Origin: Beta vulgaris subsp. vulgaris
Lineage: Eukaryota > Streptophyta > Magnoliopsida > Caryophyllales > Amaranthaceae
DNA length: 64,000 nucleotides
Assembly (NCBI RefSeq): GCF_026745355.1
Contig: NC_079209.1
Coordinates: 46,758,880 to 46,822,879 of the forward strand
Reading direction: 5' to 3'
Shown here piece by piece: positions 37,371-49,213 of the stretch. Both the position numbers and the translations under genes were made by a program. The notes beneath the pieces are model-generated. The model saw nothing but the letters and a program-made list of their open reading frames with translations, had not been told where the DNA came from and did no database searches. How positions within the stretch are numbered: the first letter of the stretch is position 1; every line of letters starts with the position of its first letter.

Positions 37371-38869
37371 CTGGGACATTAAGATGTACAATCAATATCA
37401 TTCAGAGTACAATCAATATAATGTCAGCGTACATTAGATTAAAATCATGATGTGAATAGATGGGAGTGGACAAAGTACAATCAATATCATTAAGAGAACA
37501 ATCAATATGAAGACCAAGGACATTGAATAACTAACAATATGGTCATAGAGTTAAGACAATAGCAGTGAATGACAATGTACATTAAAATTACTTGCAATAT
37601 AGTGTACATATAGACAATAGCAGTAAGTTGATGTGGGAATATAGTTAAGATGATAGGGCCAGAGAAGTGGCGAAACAATGTACATATGGACATTAGTAGT
37701 GAACAATATGTATAAGGAGAATGTACATTTAAATAAGTGGCAGTATAGTGAACAATCAAAGCACTAAAACATACATAACAATATGGGAAGTGTCAAACCA
37801 ATGTACATATAGACAATATCAGTGAGCAGGCACGTAAGAGACAATGTACATTAAAATAATTTGCAACATAGTGAACAATTAAAGCATCAAAACATACATG
37901 ACAATATTGATAGAGCTTACCAACTCAAACTGGTCAACATGTGTAATGCCCTGTTCTCTGCACTCATATGTGAGCCTCTCCACAAATTGTTCCATCCTTG
38001 TATTTTCAGTGAGTCTTGCAGTCTTCCTATCTTCCTCCGCTTGCTCAGGGGTGCTTGGGGAGGATTTGAAGCATTGGGGAACAATAAGTGCTTTCAAGAA
38101 ATTAGGGTTAGAATACATAAAAGAACTAATTTAAAACAAATAGGAGAATTAAATGAAAGAGATGTACATGTGCTATAGTTGAAAAGAAAAGTCGTTGAGT
38201 GGAGCCAGCCATTCGATCCGAATTACGGTGGTTTAGGATACGTGCCCATGCATCAAGGAAGCCGTTCCAAATTTCCACATCAGCCCCCAAAGAAAGGAAG
38301 TGGGATCTGTTGAGGAATGTGTTACCATCATCGTAGAGCAAGTCCCTAGGTTGAGCAAGAGGTAATCAATAACAATGTACAAGTAAATAGTACCAATATT
38401 GAATAGTAGTGGTTCACACTTGTTAAGGATTTGTTATACAGTGGGAGTATGTTAGCTAATGTACAGCAGAGGCCAAGCACAAAGTACACGAGCATAGTTG
38501 TTAATGTACATCCATAAAGAGAGACAAGAGGGCAAGTAGTTATAAACACAAAGTACATGTATATATTTGTTACTGTACATTCATGTAGAGGTACTCAATA
38601 ATTAATGTACAAGTAAATAATACCAATTTTGAATAGTAGTGGTTCACATTTGATAAGGATTAGTTATATAGTGCAATTATATTAGCTAATGTACAGCAGA
38701 GAATAAACACAAAGTACATGAAATCTTATGTTAATGTACATGCATGAAGAGAGACAGGGGGGCAAGTAGTTGCTTTCCTCTTATGTTAATGTACATGCAT
38801 GAATAAACACAAAGTACATTAATATATTTGTAATGTACATTCAGATAGAGGCAAGTAGCTTATAACTTA

Positions 38870-41700
38870 CTCATTATCTCCAGCATCAAAAGCAAAGTCT
38901 GCCAAGTAGGTGTTGTCTATTTGTCGCTTTCCTCTTTTCTCTGCTATTAGGTGGGAGTACTTGACCAAATATGGAGATCGAAAAATTGCTGGTTTGATTA
39001 TTGTGCGGCGTGGCCTGCTTGTAGTAACTCCGATCGATAAATCTTGATTTCTAGATTATGCAATGTAAAACAGTCAAATGTGAACTTGGAAGTTATTAGG
39101 GACTGCAAAGAAGATAAAGATTAAGATGAGTTACCGGGGTGGGGGTGATTGATCTTCTGACCCTGATTCGTCATCTCTTTCAAATTAAACAGACGTAGTA
39201 CAAGTTAGGATGTGGCGAGGAAAAACTTATGATTTTGGGCAAAGAAAAAGGATAATAAATGCATACCTCATTGAACTACTCAGAAGCGAGTCAGCTGTAT
39301 AATCCTCCATTTGCATTGGATCATCATACATAACACTATGTGTTTTAAAATTAGCAATGAACAAAAGAATGCATACTAAAACATCAAGTATTATACAATG
39401 ATCAACCTTAGTAAAGGAATGAACATAAAAGCGAGCCCAATGTACAACACTATGCAATCATATGAGCAATCATATGGTTACATATAACTGATCACAATGA
39501 TCATTAGGAAGCAATACAGTGTACAATAATAAGCAATGAACATAGGGAGTTAGTAGAGTAGAATGAAATTCAGGATAGTAAATGAACAACCAAAACAAAC
39601 CAATGAACATACAAAGGGAGTAGAATGTACAACATTATATTAGAATTAGATTAGCTGTACAAAATAATAGGCTACAATGATCATCAGAAACATTGTGAAA
39701 TGAACAATAATTAGGGTACATTGATCAGGTGCATTGATCATTTGCTCGTTACTGAGCAATCACAATACACCAATGAACATAAAGGGGAGTAACTAAGACA
39801 TTCAATAACCGAAGTAAACTAGCGAACATCATGTAGTGTTCAATGTTACAGGTTAGGGTAGTATAATGAACATACATGGGGGGAGTACAATACCAAACAA
39901 GACATCAAATGAACTAGATACCTTTCATTTGTTTGGATTTGAGGTTGGTGTGTAAAGACATCTACTTCAGCGTTGAAACTGGGGTAAATCCAATCATAAA
40001 TATATTAAAAACCATTGCATTTGTCTACTAAGAAAACACTCACACAAAGGAAATATTCAGGGAACAAATGTAACTAGTTCATGTTAGTGAATTAGTGAAA
40101 ATACGGGGGCAATGAGCCAAGAGTACAGATGAAAGTTAGTCCACATAGGGATTACCCCTTAGGCGGATCAGTGTTAGGGTTGTTGGACTGGAAGATTTTA
40201 TCAATGTAGGTCCTCGTGATCTTTGAAAAAATCACCCAGCGACAGAGATGGGGAAAATGAGGAAGATGGTTGATCTTGTCGTTGTTGAGGTCTGCCCATG
40301 CTTAACTCCAAGTCCAGGCTGAAAGTTGGGCCATCAAACCCACCTTGTGCTTCATGTGGTTTGAGATGTGATTGAACAGCCTGGTCCACCATCTCCCAAA
40401 CTCCGAGGAGGAAAAAAGCAGCATCTTGACTCAGAACAGAGGGGTTGCCTTGATCAGGGAGAGGGTTGGGAGTAGGATTGATTGAAGGTTGCGCGGCATT
40501 TTCATACCGAGTCCAAATGGCCTGAAGTATGGATGGGGCAAAGCTGCTAACAGTAGGATCCAGATTGAGATGCGGGCCTTGGTTCAGCAAGGCCGTCAAC
40601 TCAATGAGGTTAGCGATGAACTTGGAACAAAGATTGATGAAATTTGATTTCCAAGACTGAAAATTTATAAACAATTGTTAGAATACTGTATGTGTGATAA
40701 ATATATAACATATAGATTTGTTTTAAAAGAAAGGGGTCACCTCAAGGTCATGGGGTGGTTGTTGTTGTTGTTCAGGATGTTGCTGTTGTTGTTGCTGTAA
40801 GAAATCCCAATATACAATCTGTGAGTACTCAATGTACAAAGTGCAACTAACCAATGTACACCATCACAGTAAACAATGTACAACCATCACAGTGAACAAG
40901 TAAATGAGTGTAAACAATTAGGAAGAGTCATTGTTCATCTTGGTAAGCAGAGTGTACATTGTTGCAAAAACAATGTACAATAAGATGAAGTGCATTATAT
41001 TAAATACTATGTACAAAACGATAAAACTGGTGTACATAAATACAATTGTAGTGTACATCAGTATATATATATTTAATATGTACAAGAAGGTGGTGTTCAT
41101 TGTTGAAAGCAGAAATAATTTGTACAACCAGAAGGAATTACCTGTTGTTGCTGATTTTGTTGTTGTTGTTATTGTTGGAGTTGTTGCTGTTGCTGAAACA
41201 AATAAGTAAAAGAATGTAAGCCCAATGTAGATAGGCAAATTAGAGGTGGAATTGTACATCCTGATAAACCGTATGTACAATAGAGATTACAGTAATGTAC
41301 AACACGATTGTAAAGGTGTACAGTAAGACAATTACAGTGAACAACACACAAGTATATATATTTTTAATGTGAACCTGTTGTTCTTGTTGTTGATCTTCTT
41401 GGTGTTGTTGGGGTTGTTGTTGTTGTAAATTTTGCTGCTGAAGTAGATATTGTTAGGACAATGTACATTATACATGGCAAAAACAGGTTATGTATATAGT
41501 TAGAGAAGTGGATTACTTGTTGTTGTTGTTGTCATCTTGTTGCCCGTGCATGGGAGCAGTGATCCTTGGGAGAACAGTCCCATCATCACTCCGGACTTGA
41601 ATTCCCAATAAATCCTGCTCTTGATTATTTCCCGTTTCCATATAGAGAGTAGCGGGAATTGACGGGGAGGCTTGTGTAGTTCCTTCTGTAGACGATCAAA
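38870..41700 (-). pseudogene. Middle exons of the protease gene: acidic, polyGln and linker exons
   Basis: Open segments bordered by splice-like signals include 40201-40674 (SLDLELSMG near its end), three CAG/CAA-rich exons near 40752-40800, 41141-41195 and 41373-41440 encoding Gln runs, acidic exons near 39134-39180 and 39266-39335, and an exon near 41517-41690. They are assigned to the protease gene by strand, order and intron character. They have no recognisable enzymatic domain. Confidence 0.5.
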
Positions 41701-42774
41701 ATAGCAGACCTAGGAAATAGTAGACCAAATAGGGTAATGTACATTAAGTCATTCACATTTAAAATAGTGAACAATCAGAAGAGATTAGACAATGGCATAT
41801 TATGAGAAGCAATGGACATAGGGACAGTATCAACATAATGTAACTATGAATGTACAACGAGATAAGAAATAGTGTACATTAGAACTCAGTGTTGAAAAAA
41901 TAATGTACAAAGGGACTAAAATAATGAACAATCAATACAATGCCAAGGTACATTACTGTAGTAACATCACAAGAAGAGAGCAGACACTGGCATATGGACA
42001 ATATATCAATGTAATACATAGGTGGCATATGTGTACCTGTAAGAAAGGCAGAGGACCAGCGAAGAATCTACTGGTATCCTCTTGCCAAGCAGAAGCTGAA
42101 TGAAGCAATGATTCAATGGTGTACTTGCACCAGTTGTACTTGGGGATGTTGTTGATGTCAATGGTAGCTGACAAGAAGTTTGTGAGAGGCTGGGGGTTTA
42201 GGGTTGATTTAATGCAGCAGTTAACGGCCACCACTAGGAATGTCCTCTTCCAGTTGTCCGTAACTGGCACTGCGGAATCAGCAAGCTGCGTCGCCATTGT
42301 AGAAATGTATGGCGAACCCGCCTGGACGCCAACATTTCCCTCTAGTCCTCGATCATACTCCTGAAGTCAGCATCATTCTCCTGCAATTCCTTGGTCTCAT
42401 CAACGACCAAGCCTCCTAGTGGAATCCCATACACCAAGTGGACATCGATTTCCCTGATATCGATGTCCTTGCCTCGGCGTAGCAAGAGGGAGCCACTACC
42501 CACACAAAATCGGCTGACGAGCCTAGCACAGAAGATGGGGTCATTCCTTGGCATGTCTAGCTCAAGTAGACCACCGAAACCCATGTCAATGATTGCTTGC
42601 TTCTTCTCAGGTTGATCAGCAATAGCAGCGATGAAGGCTTGGAATGGCGTAGTACTATGCCTGACCTTCACACAAGGCTCAGTAGGTTTTTTTGCCTTTT
42701 TTGGTGGGGGCTTGACATCAGGAGGTGAATCACTACAATGTACATGTAAAGAGAGTGCAATGTTCATTTTGGGC

Positions 42775-44170
42775 AATTACAATGTACATTCAATAACCAG
42801 TCTGACTATTGTACAAACAAGGCGTAGCACCAGTGTACATTCAATAACACAAAAAGTACATTCAGAAAATACTAATGTACATGTACATCCAACAGAATAA
42901 TAGTGTACATGCTTGTCATAATGCACAAAGAAATGGAATGTTCATTTAACCAATTACAATGTACATAGAACATAATCAGTCTGACTAGAAGAATACATAA
43001 TGTACAAACAAGGTATAGTAACAGTGTACATTCAATTACACAAAAAGTACAATCATCGAATAATAGTGTATATGTACATCGAATAGAATGATAATGTACA
43101 TGCTTGACATAATTCACAAAGAATTGGAATGTTCATTTAAACCAATTACAATGTACACAGAACATAACCAATCTGACTAGAAAAACATAATGTACAAACA
43201 AGGTATAGCAAGAGTGTACATTCAATTACAGAAGATGAACATTCAGACACATACTATTGTACACGTACATCCAACAGAGTAATAGTGTACATGCTTGTCA
43301 TAATACACAAAGAAATGAAATGTTCATTTTAACCAATTACAATGTACATAGAACATAATCAGTCTGACTAGAAGAATACATAATGCACAAACATGGTATA
43401 GTAACAGTGTACATACAATTTCACAAAAAGTACAATCATCGAATAATAGTGTACATGTACATCCAATAGAATGATAAGGTACATGCTTGACATAATTCAC
43501 AAAGAAATAAAATGTTCATTTAAACCAATTACAATGTACACAGAACATAACCAATCTGACTAGAAAATACATAATGTACAAACAAGGTATAGCAAGAGTG
43601 TACATTCAATTACAAAAGATGATCATTCAGACACATACTATTGTACATGTACATCCGACACAATAATAGTGTACATGTTTGTCATAATGCACAAAGAAAT
43701 AGAATGTTCATTTTAACCAATTACAATGTACATAGAACATAATCAGTCTGACTAGAAGAATACATAATGTACAAACAAGGTATAGTAACAGTGTACATTC
43801 AATTACACAAAAAGTACAATCATCGAATAATAGTGTACATGTACATCCAGTTACAATGTACACAGAACATAACCACTCTGACTAGAAAATACATAATGTA
43901 CAAACAAGGTATAGCCAGGTGTACATTCAATTACAAAAGTTGAACATTCAGACACATACTATTGTACATGTACATCCAACAGAATAATAGTGTACATGCT
44001 TGTCATAATGCACAAAGAAATGGAATGTTCATTTAACCAATTACAATGTACATAGAACATAATCAGTCTGACTAGAAGAATACATAATGTACAAACAAGG
44101 TATAGTAACAGTGTACATTCAATTACACAAAAAGTACAATCATCGAATAATAGTGTTCATGTCATGCAGA
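42775..44170. repeat. ~190-bp tandem repeat array with two alternating unit types
   Basis: Units containing 'agaacataa', '[ac]tctgactag', 'gtacaaacaaggtatag' and 'gtacattcaatt' start near 42779, 42957, 43152, 43340, 43532, 43724, 43853 and 44042. Spacing is about 190 bp, with one shortened unit of about 130 bp. Units alternate between 'tagaacataatcagt' and 'cagaacataaccaat' types, so the true period is a dimer of about 380 bp. The array lies in an intron of the protease gene. Confidence 0.85.
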
Positions 44171-44659
44171 AATAATATACATGACTGGATAAATAATGTA
44201 CAGACATGAATATTTTATTGTTCATTCACTATACCTGGACTTAGCAGCCTTCTTTTGTTTGGGAGGTGAACCCTTGCCAATTTTGATTTTCAGGGCCTGC
44301 TCTGGTGCTTTCCTCTTCCCAGGCATTGTGGTATCTGCTTCAAGTGGGGACTTGCCCTTGGCAGCCTTGGAAGTTGTGGCAGCCTTGGAAGTTGTAATTT
44401 TCATTCTCTTACTGGGGCGGGTGCTGTAAGATGTAGGTGCAAATGTAGTTATGTGTAAAAATGAACGTAAAAGAAGTACAACAATGTGTAAAAATGAATG
44501 TGTCAATGAACATACGCTTGGGCACTTTTCCTTGCCCTGGCCCTCAGCACACCAATTGGTACCCTGCATGTCAATATACAATGTACATTAGGGTAAAAGA
44601 AAGGAACATGTGTACATTAGTTTGGACATGAAGTATATATAATTTAAGATATTTCTTAC

Positions 44660-47611
44660 TCTTCATCATCGTCTGTTTCATCTTCTTCAGGAATTGTTTC
44701 AGGAATGGGAGGTGTTGGAATAGGTTCAGTAGTAGGGGGCCTGACAGTGTAAAACAAATGTAACACAATAAACATGTATGTGATTAACAATGTACAACAA
44801 ATATACCACAATGTACACTGAATATAACATTAATGTACAAAGACTGACATGTCATACAAGAACATAGCTGTAATTGAATGTACAATGATCATTTGTAAAC
44901 AGAAATTGTACAATTAAGGTTAACTAATGTACAATACGGCAGAGGCAATGTACAACGTAGTAATGTACACATAGCAGTGTAGTGCAACTTACATCTCAGT
45001 ATTGGGTTGAATAGGGTCATGTTCATTAGTGGGGGCCTGGCATTGTACAACAATTGTTACACTATAAACACTTTAAGCCAGTAAAAATGTACAATGGTTG
45101 GAATGGCCTTAATAATGTATGTAATTAAGAACAAACAAATAATGTACATGCACTTACATCTCAGTATTGAGTGGAATGGCCTCACTCTCAAGAACAGGCG
45201 TTCTAGAAAAAAAAAGAGTGTACATATATGTAATTAAAATTGTACAAATGTACAATAAACGTTCATTAATCAACAAGATAACAGTAAGTAGTGTACAATG
45301 ATAAATACTTACCTATCAATTGTTCTGGTGGTGCTTGAATCATTAGGAGTATGTTCTTTCTCAGTCGAAGGAGGACTGTAAATAGAGTGTACATATATGC
45401 AATTAGTAAGAATGAACCTTTATGCCAATACCAATGCAAACCGACATTGTACATTTATGTTTGAAACAGTGAACACCATACATATAAGGAATGTACAATG
45501 AACACTCAATAAGCTAATGGTGTACAATAGGTTCAGTAGTAGGGGGCCTGACAGTGTAAAACAAATGTAACACAATAAACATGTATGTGATTAACAATGT
45601 ACAAGAAATATACCACAATGTACACTGAATATAACATTAATGTACAAGGACTGACATCTCATACAAGAACATAGATGTAATTGAATGTACAATGATCATT
45701 TGTAAACAGAAATTGTACAATTAAGGTTAACTAATGTACAATACGGCAGAGGCAATGTACAACGTAGTAATGTACACATAGCAGTGTAGTGCAACTTACA
45801 TCTCAGTATTGGGTTGAATAGGGTCATGTTCATTAGTGGGGGGCCTGGCATTGTACAATAATTGTTACACTATAAACACTTTAAGCCAGTAAAAATGTAC
45901 AATGGTTGGAATGGCCTTAATAATGTATGTAATTAAGAACAAACAAATAATGTACATGCACTTACATATCAGTATTGAGTGGAATGGCCTCACTCTCAAG
46001 AACAGGCGTTCTAGAAAAAAAAAGAGTGTACATATATGTAATTAAAATTGTACAAATGTACAATAAACGTTCATTAATCAACAAGATAACAGTAAGTAAT
46101 GTACAATGATAATATACTTACCTATCAGTTGTATGTTCTTTCTCAGTCGAAGGAGGACTGTAAATAGAGTGTACATATATGCAATTAGTAAGAATGAACC
46201 TTTATGCCAACACCAATGCAAACCGACATTGTACATTTATGTTTGAAACAGTGAACCATACATATAAGGAATGTACAATGAACACTCAATAAGCTAATGG
46301 TGTACAATATGGATCAACAGAGTATGAGATGTCAGTGTAGAGAGGGGCTTACATGTCAGTACTAGGTGGAGTTGTTTCTGGTTCAGTAGTAGGTTGCCTG
46401 CTATTATACATCACAGTTTATAGAATGTACATGAACCTCAGAGTATGAGATCATATTTATAAAGTACAAACAAGTGCAAAAAATGTACATTGTGAACTTA
46501 CTTCTCAGATGTTGTGGAATCAGAAGCATTTTCAGTAGAAGCTGCTGTGGTGGACCTGTCAATGTGGGCAAAACTTCCAACATGAACAGGCATGCCAACA
46601 CAAATGTATAAGCTTGGAATAAAGACAAAAATGTACTTACTCTTCAACAACTACAGGTATAGATCCTGGTTGCTGTTCACTAGATTGTGTTGTGGTGGGA
46701 CTTTTTGGAGGGCTGTCATTGTACATTGGCATTTCGTTATTGAATAAAAATGTACAAAGAAGCAGCATAGTATAATTATCCAATAAGAATGTACATTGGA
46801 CATCACACAGTGTACACACAGTGATTAATTAGTGTACTTACTTGTCTGTTTCAGGGGTGGACCCTGTTTGCTGTTCATTAGATACTCTGAGGGTGGGATC
46901 TATGCAAGGGTTGTCAATGTACATTGGCATTTATTAATTGAACAACAAAACATTCAATAATGTACAACAAAGCAAGACAGTAATTTTGCAATAATGTACA
47001 ACTAGCCAACAAGAGTATAAATCATTCCAACATGGACAGGCATGCCAACACATATGTACAAGCTAGGAGTAAAGACAAGAATGTACTTACTCTTCAACAA
47101 CTACAGGTATAGATCCTGGTTGCTGTTCAGTAGATTCTGTTGTGGGGGGGCCTTTTGGAGGGCTGTCATTGTACATTGGCATTTCGTTATTGAATAAGAA
47201 TGTACAAAGAAGCAGCATTGTATAATTATCCTATAAGAATGTACAATGGACATCACACAGTGTACAACACTGTAATTAATTAGTGTACTTACTTCTCTGT
47301 TTCAGGGGTGGGCCCTGTTTGCTGTTCCCTAGATTCTCTGAGGGTGGGATCTATTGGAGAGCTGTCAATGTACATTGGCATTTATTTATTGAACAACAAA
47401 ACAGGCAATAATGTACAACAAAGCAAGACAGTTTAATTTTTCAATAGAGTACAGGTTCTAATAATGTACAACTAGCCAACAAGAGTATAAAAGAATGTAC
47501 ATTGGAGGTTAGACAGTGTACAACAGTGTGATGAATTACTGTACATACCTATTTGTTGCAGGTATGGGTACTGTTTGCTGTTCAGTTGTTGTGGTAGAAT
47601 CGTTTGGAGGA
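44660..47611 (-). repeat. Array of small phase-2 symmetric exons in the protease gene
   Basis: Candidate exons bounded by minus-strand AG and GT(A/G)AG(T): 47549-47611, 47293-47361, 47091-47162, 46842-46910, 46641-46712, 46502-46555, 46353-46397, 46122-46157, 45966-46010, 45800-45844, 45313-45375, 45158-45202, 44993-45036 and 44660-44740. Lengths are multiples of three except 44993-45036 (44 nt, one G missing versus its duplicate). In those I translated, as in exon 1 (155 nt), two bases are left over, so the exons can be skipped or added without changing frame. Several encode related units such as PPKSPTTTQSSEQQPGSIP. The acceptor of 46842-46910 is AA instead of AG. Confidence 0.7.
44723..46308. 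repeat. ~807-bp tandem duplication within the exon array
   Basis: 44723-45529 and 45530-about 46308 are nearly identical, copying exons and introns together. Copy 2 lacks 27 bp of an exon (36 nt at 46122-46157 against 63 nt at 45313-45375), an in-frame loss. Copy 1 has a 1-bp exon deletion at about 45035. Confidence 0.9.
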
Positions 47612-49134
47612 CTGTCATTGTACATTGGCCATTTAGTTATTGCAGAAGAAAACAGGCAAGACTGAACAACCACATAGTTCATAGTTTTGGTGTTGTACAA
47701 TAACTAAGGTAGTGTCCCATTGTACATTAAAAGCTAATGTACAATAACAAACTAAAGTGTTCCATTGTACTTTAAAGTTAAATGTGCAAGAAATAAATTT
47801 GTCATCCAATGTACAGTCAATTTGGCATTATGTACATTAAGTAAGGACATGTCCCATTGTAATGTTCAAGTGGATATCATTCAGTATACAATTATTTGAT
47901 TAACATATTTCATAGAAACTGGGACCAGTTTCTATCAAAATGGACCATGTAAGCTATCAAATTACCAATATAACAAGACATCCAATGTACAATAGTATTG
48001 GTATAAGGGCATGTCCCATTGTACATTACGGTATCAATAAAGAAGAACCAAGTTTCCATAATGTACAAGTGGATATAACTCAATGTACAATGATTTAGGT
48101 ATCATATTTCATATGCATTGGTACCAATTTGTGTCAAAATGGACCATGCAACCTATCAAATTAACAATATCAAAATCCACCATGGAAGTACAATTCGCAA
48201 CACACAATGTACAACACATCAAACCAAAATTGTTCAATTACAACCGTTATTATACCTAAATTTTGTAATGTACAATGCGCATCAGAAAATGTACCAAATT
48301 AACAATTTTTGTACTATGTTCAACTATCCATAGGGTTTAGTACTCAACAACAAAATTGTTCAATTACTAACATGCGAAGTACATTTCGCACACACAATGT
48401 ACACCATATCAACCGTAAATGAAAATTGTTCAATTACAACCGAAATTGAACATAAATTGTACCAAAATAACCAAAAACAAATTTTTTGTACAATGTTCAA
48501 CAATCCAAAGTGATGAGAACTCATTTTCTTCACCAAAAATTTAAAATGTAAATTTAAATTTAAAGAAACGAAATTGTAGAAACTTACATAATATCTTCAC
48601 CCATAGTTAGTTGTGGAGATGGAGGAATTATTCTCAGTGGTTTTGGGCAAGGTAGTTTTTTCGCTTGCCTTGGTTGCCGTGGGTTTCTTGACTGCGGTGG
48701 TTGTCGTCTTTGTTTTGGTTTTTTTTTGTCGCTATTGTCCATAAACGCTAGAGGACAATGTTGTGGGATGGTGCAATGGAATTTTTATGGTGGTAATTGG
48801 AGTTTTCTGGTGTGAATTGGGTTTTTTTTTGTGAGAATTGCGGTGGTGGTGAGAGAGAATGTAGAGAGAGAATTTGATAGAGTGAGAAAAATGGTAGAGA
48901 GAGAAAGTTGTGAATGAAATATGGAGGTTGAGTGTGAAAAGTTGAAATATGATGATCACTGGTACATGGGGCGACGTGATTTACAGTTGACATCAATTCA
49001 GTTATTAATTGGTGAATAGTAACGGTCAAATCAGTTTCTTTTGCAAAGTTTTCCATGTACATTACTCAACTGAGACCATGTACATTATTGTTCATTCCTT
49101 TACAAGAAGCGTGCGTTTTGTTCTTTTTTTCCTG

Positions 49135-49192
49135 CGTTTTGGGCAAGGTGTAGGTTCCTCTACCTACACCTCGGTGTATAATCTACTAATTG
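49135..49192 (-). repeat. MULE terminal inverted repeat, right
   Basis: The reverse complement matches the left end, with an identical 27-bp core at 49146-49172. The direct repeat GTTGCATCATG follows at 49193. Confidence 0.85.
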
Positions 49193-49213
49193 GTTGCATC
49201 ATGCATGTACTTG

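Larger units (their letters stand above)
36125..48742 (-). pseudogene. Ulp1/SENP-like C48 protease gene of the MULE, >20 exons, frameshifted
   Basis: Exon 1 (48588-48742) encodes a basic start MDNSDKKKPKQRR. Next comes an array of small Ser/Thr/Pro/Gln-rich exons (47611 down to 44660), a Lys-rich exon (44235-44423), a conserved block (42776-42000, IREIDVHLVYGIPLGG) typical of MULE-borne Ulp proteins, polyGln and acidic exons (41.7-38.2 kb) and the C48 domain. The catalytic set is visible: His in SDHFYVF, Asp in LDILDN (37226-37370) and Cys in YDCGIFAM (36959-37153). The last exon is 36125-36253. Such proteases cleave SUMO-type conjugates. The exon at 37226-37370 is 145 nt where phase on both sides demands 144, so a 1-bp insertion near 37278 lies between the Asp and Cys. 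A further frame change seems present near 42300-42342. Exon count and middle exons are partly inferred. Confidence 0.75.
28030..49090. repeat. Field of dispersed palindromic TGTACA motifs confined to the MULE
   Basis: TGTACA, mostly as AATGTACATT or variants, recurs every 20-60 bp over long stretches of non-coding MULE DNA (for example three copies in 42781-42840), against about one per 4 kb expected. It is in transposase introns, protease introns and the convergent gap. I saw none inside the inserted CACTA element and it is not enriched outside the MULE. Coding exons largely lack it. Function unknown. Confidence 0.9.
27514..49192. mobile_element. Giant Mutator-like element (MULE) with transposase and Ulp1-like protease
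   Basis: The two ends carry near-identical inverted repeats and are flanked by GTTGCATCACG (27503-27513) and GTTGCATCATG (49193-49203), an 11-bp direct repeat with one mismatch (first nine bases identical), as expected for MULE target duplication. Between them are two convergent genes, each starting near one end: a FAR1/MULE/SWIM transposase (27895-35511, plus) and a C48-protease gene (36125-48742, minus). This is the architecture of Kaonashi/CUMULE-type MULEs, known to carry ULP-like genes. The length is about 21.7 kb, or about 18.4 kb without the later CACTA insertion. Mutations in both genes indicate it is no longer autonomous. Confidence 0.85.

Noticed and set aside
42775..44170. CRISPR-like regularly spaced repeats
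   Set aside because: Plant nuclear context; both 'repeat' and 'spacer' are repetitive and longer than CRISPR units; no cas genes. It is a tandem repeat.
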